NCBI RefSeq assembly: GCF_019800665.1
Contig: NZ_JAHVKO010000003.1
Coordinates: 62,001-126,000 of the forward strand
Length of the DNA: 64,000 bases
Direction of reading: 5' to 3'
Source of the DNA: Microbulbifer agarilyticus
GTDB taxonomy: Bacteria > Pseudomonadota > Gammaproteobacteria > Pseudomonadales > Cellvibrionaceae
The translations under genes and the position numbers were made by a program. The stretch's first letter is position 1; each line of letters begins with the position of its first letter. Below are positions 63,986-64,000 of this stretch, piece by piece. The notes under the pieces are model-generated. The model did not search any database. It was not told the origin of the DNA and saw nothing but the letters and a program-made list of their open reading frames with translations.

Positions 63986-64000
63986 GGCTCTGCAGTTACC

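Overview
The window reads as a chromosomal segment of a marine-type gammaproteobacterium, most like the Cellvibrionales (for example Microbulbifer). That assignment rests on protein style and gene order, not on a database match. The outer parts are G+C-rich housekeeping DNA in a familiar order: hflC end, yjeT (DUF2065), hisZ and purA on the left, and tRNA-Leu, rnr, rlmB, rpsF, rpsR, a membrane protein gene and rplI on the right. In many gammaproteobacteria purA and rnr are close neighbours. Here about 50 kb of accessory DNA separates them.

Left part (1-6.9 kb): housekeeping genes, then a hemolysin III/PAQR membrane protein, a secreted MltB-type lytic transglycosylase and a Bcr/CflA drug exporter.

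Middle (6.9-38.8 kb): a complete type VI secretion system (T6SS). A PppA phosphatase gene diverges from operon 1: a transposase-like protein, a TssB-TssC fusion, TagH/FHA, TssJ, TssK, TssL, TssM and TagF. Operon 2 follows: a DcrB-like hypothetical protein, TssA, TssB, TssC1, TssC2, TssE, TssF, TssG and the ClpV ATPase TssH. A convergent operon on the minus strand encodes Hcp, VgrG, a protein of unknown function and PAAR. A PpkA-type kinase follows on the plus strand. Together these give membrane complex (J, L, M), baseplate (A, E, F, G, K, VgrG), tube (Hcp), sheath (B, C), recycling ATPase (H) and a phosphorylation switch (PpkA, PppA, FHA, TagF). Unusual parts are the HUH-less RAYT-like protein with an AT-hook-like motif at the head of operon 1, a sheath-fusion paralogue lacking the TssC C-terminal domain, a second full TssC, and a kinase whose C-terminal domain resembles the separate regulator TagR.

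Right-middle (38.9-50.9 kb): a two-partner secretion pair, a TpsB transporter and a 3,331-residue TpsA adhesin-like protein with a recent 1.4 kb internal duplication.

Right part (51-64 kb): ppc lies between two identical tRNA-Leu(CAG) genes carried in a 137 bp direct repeat. Then come rnr, rlmB, a secreted Ala-rich protein with a TPR/beta-barrel protein, an alpha/beta hydrolase, and the rpsF-rpsR-rplI ribosomal operon at the window edge.
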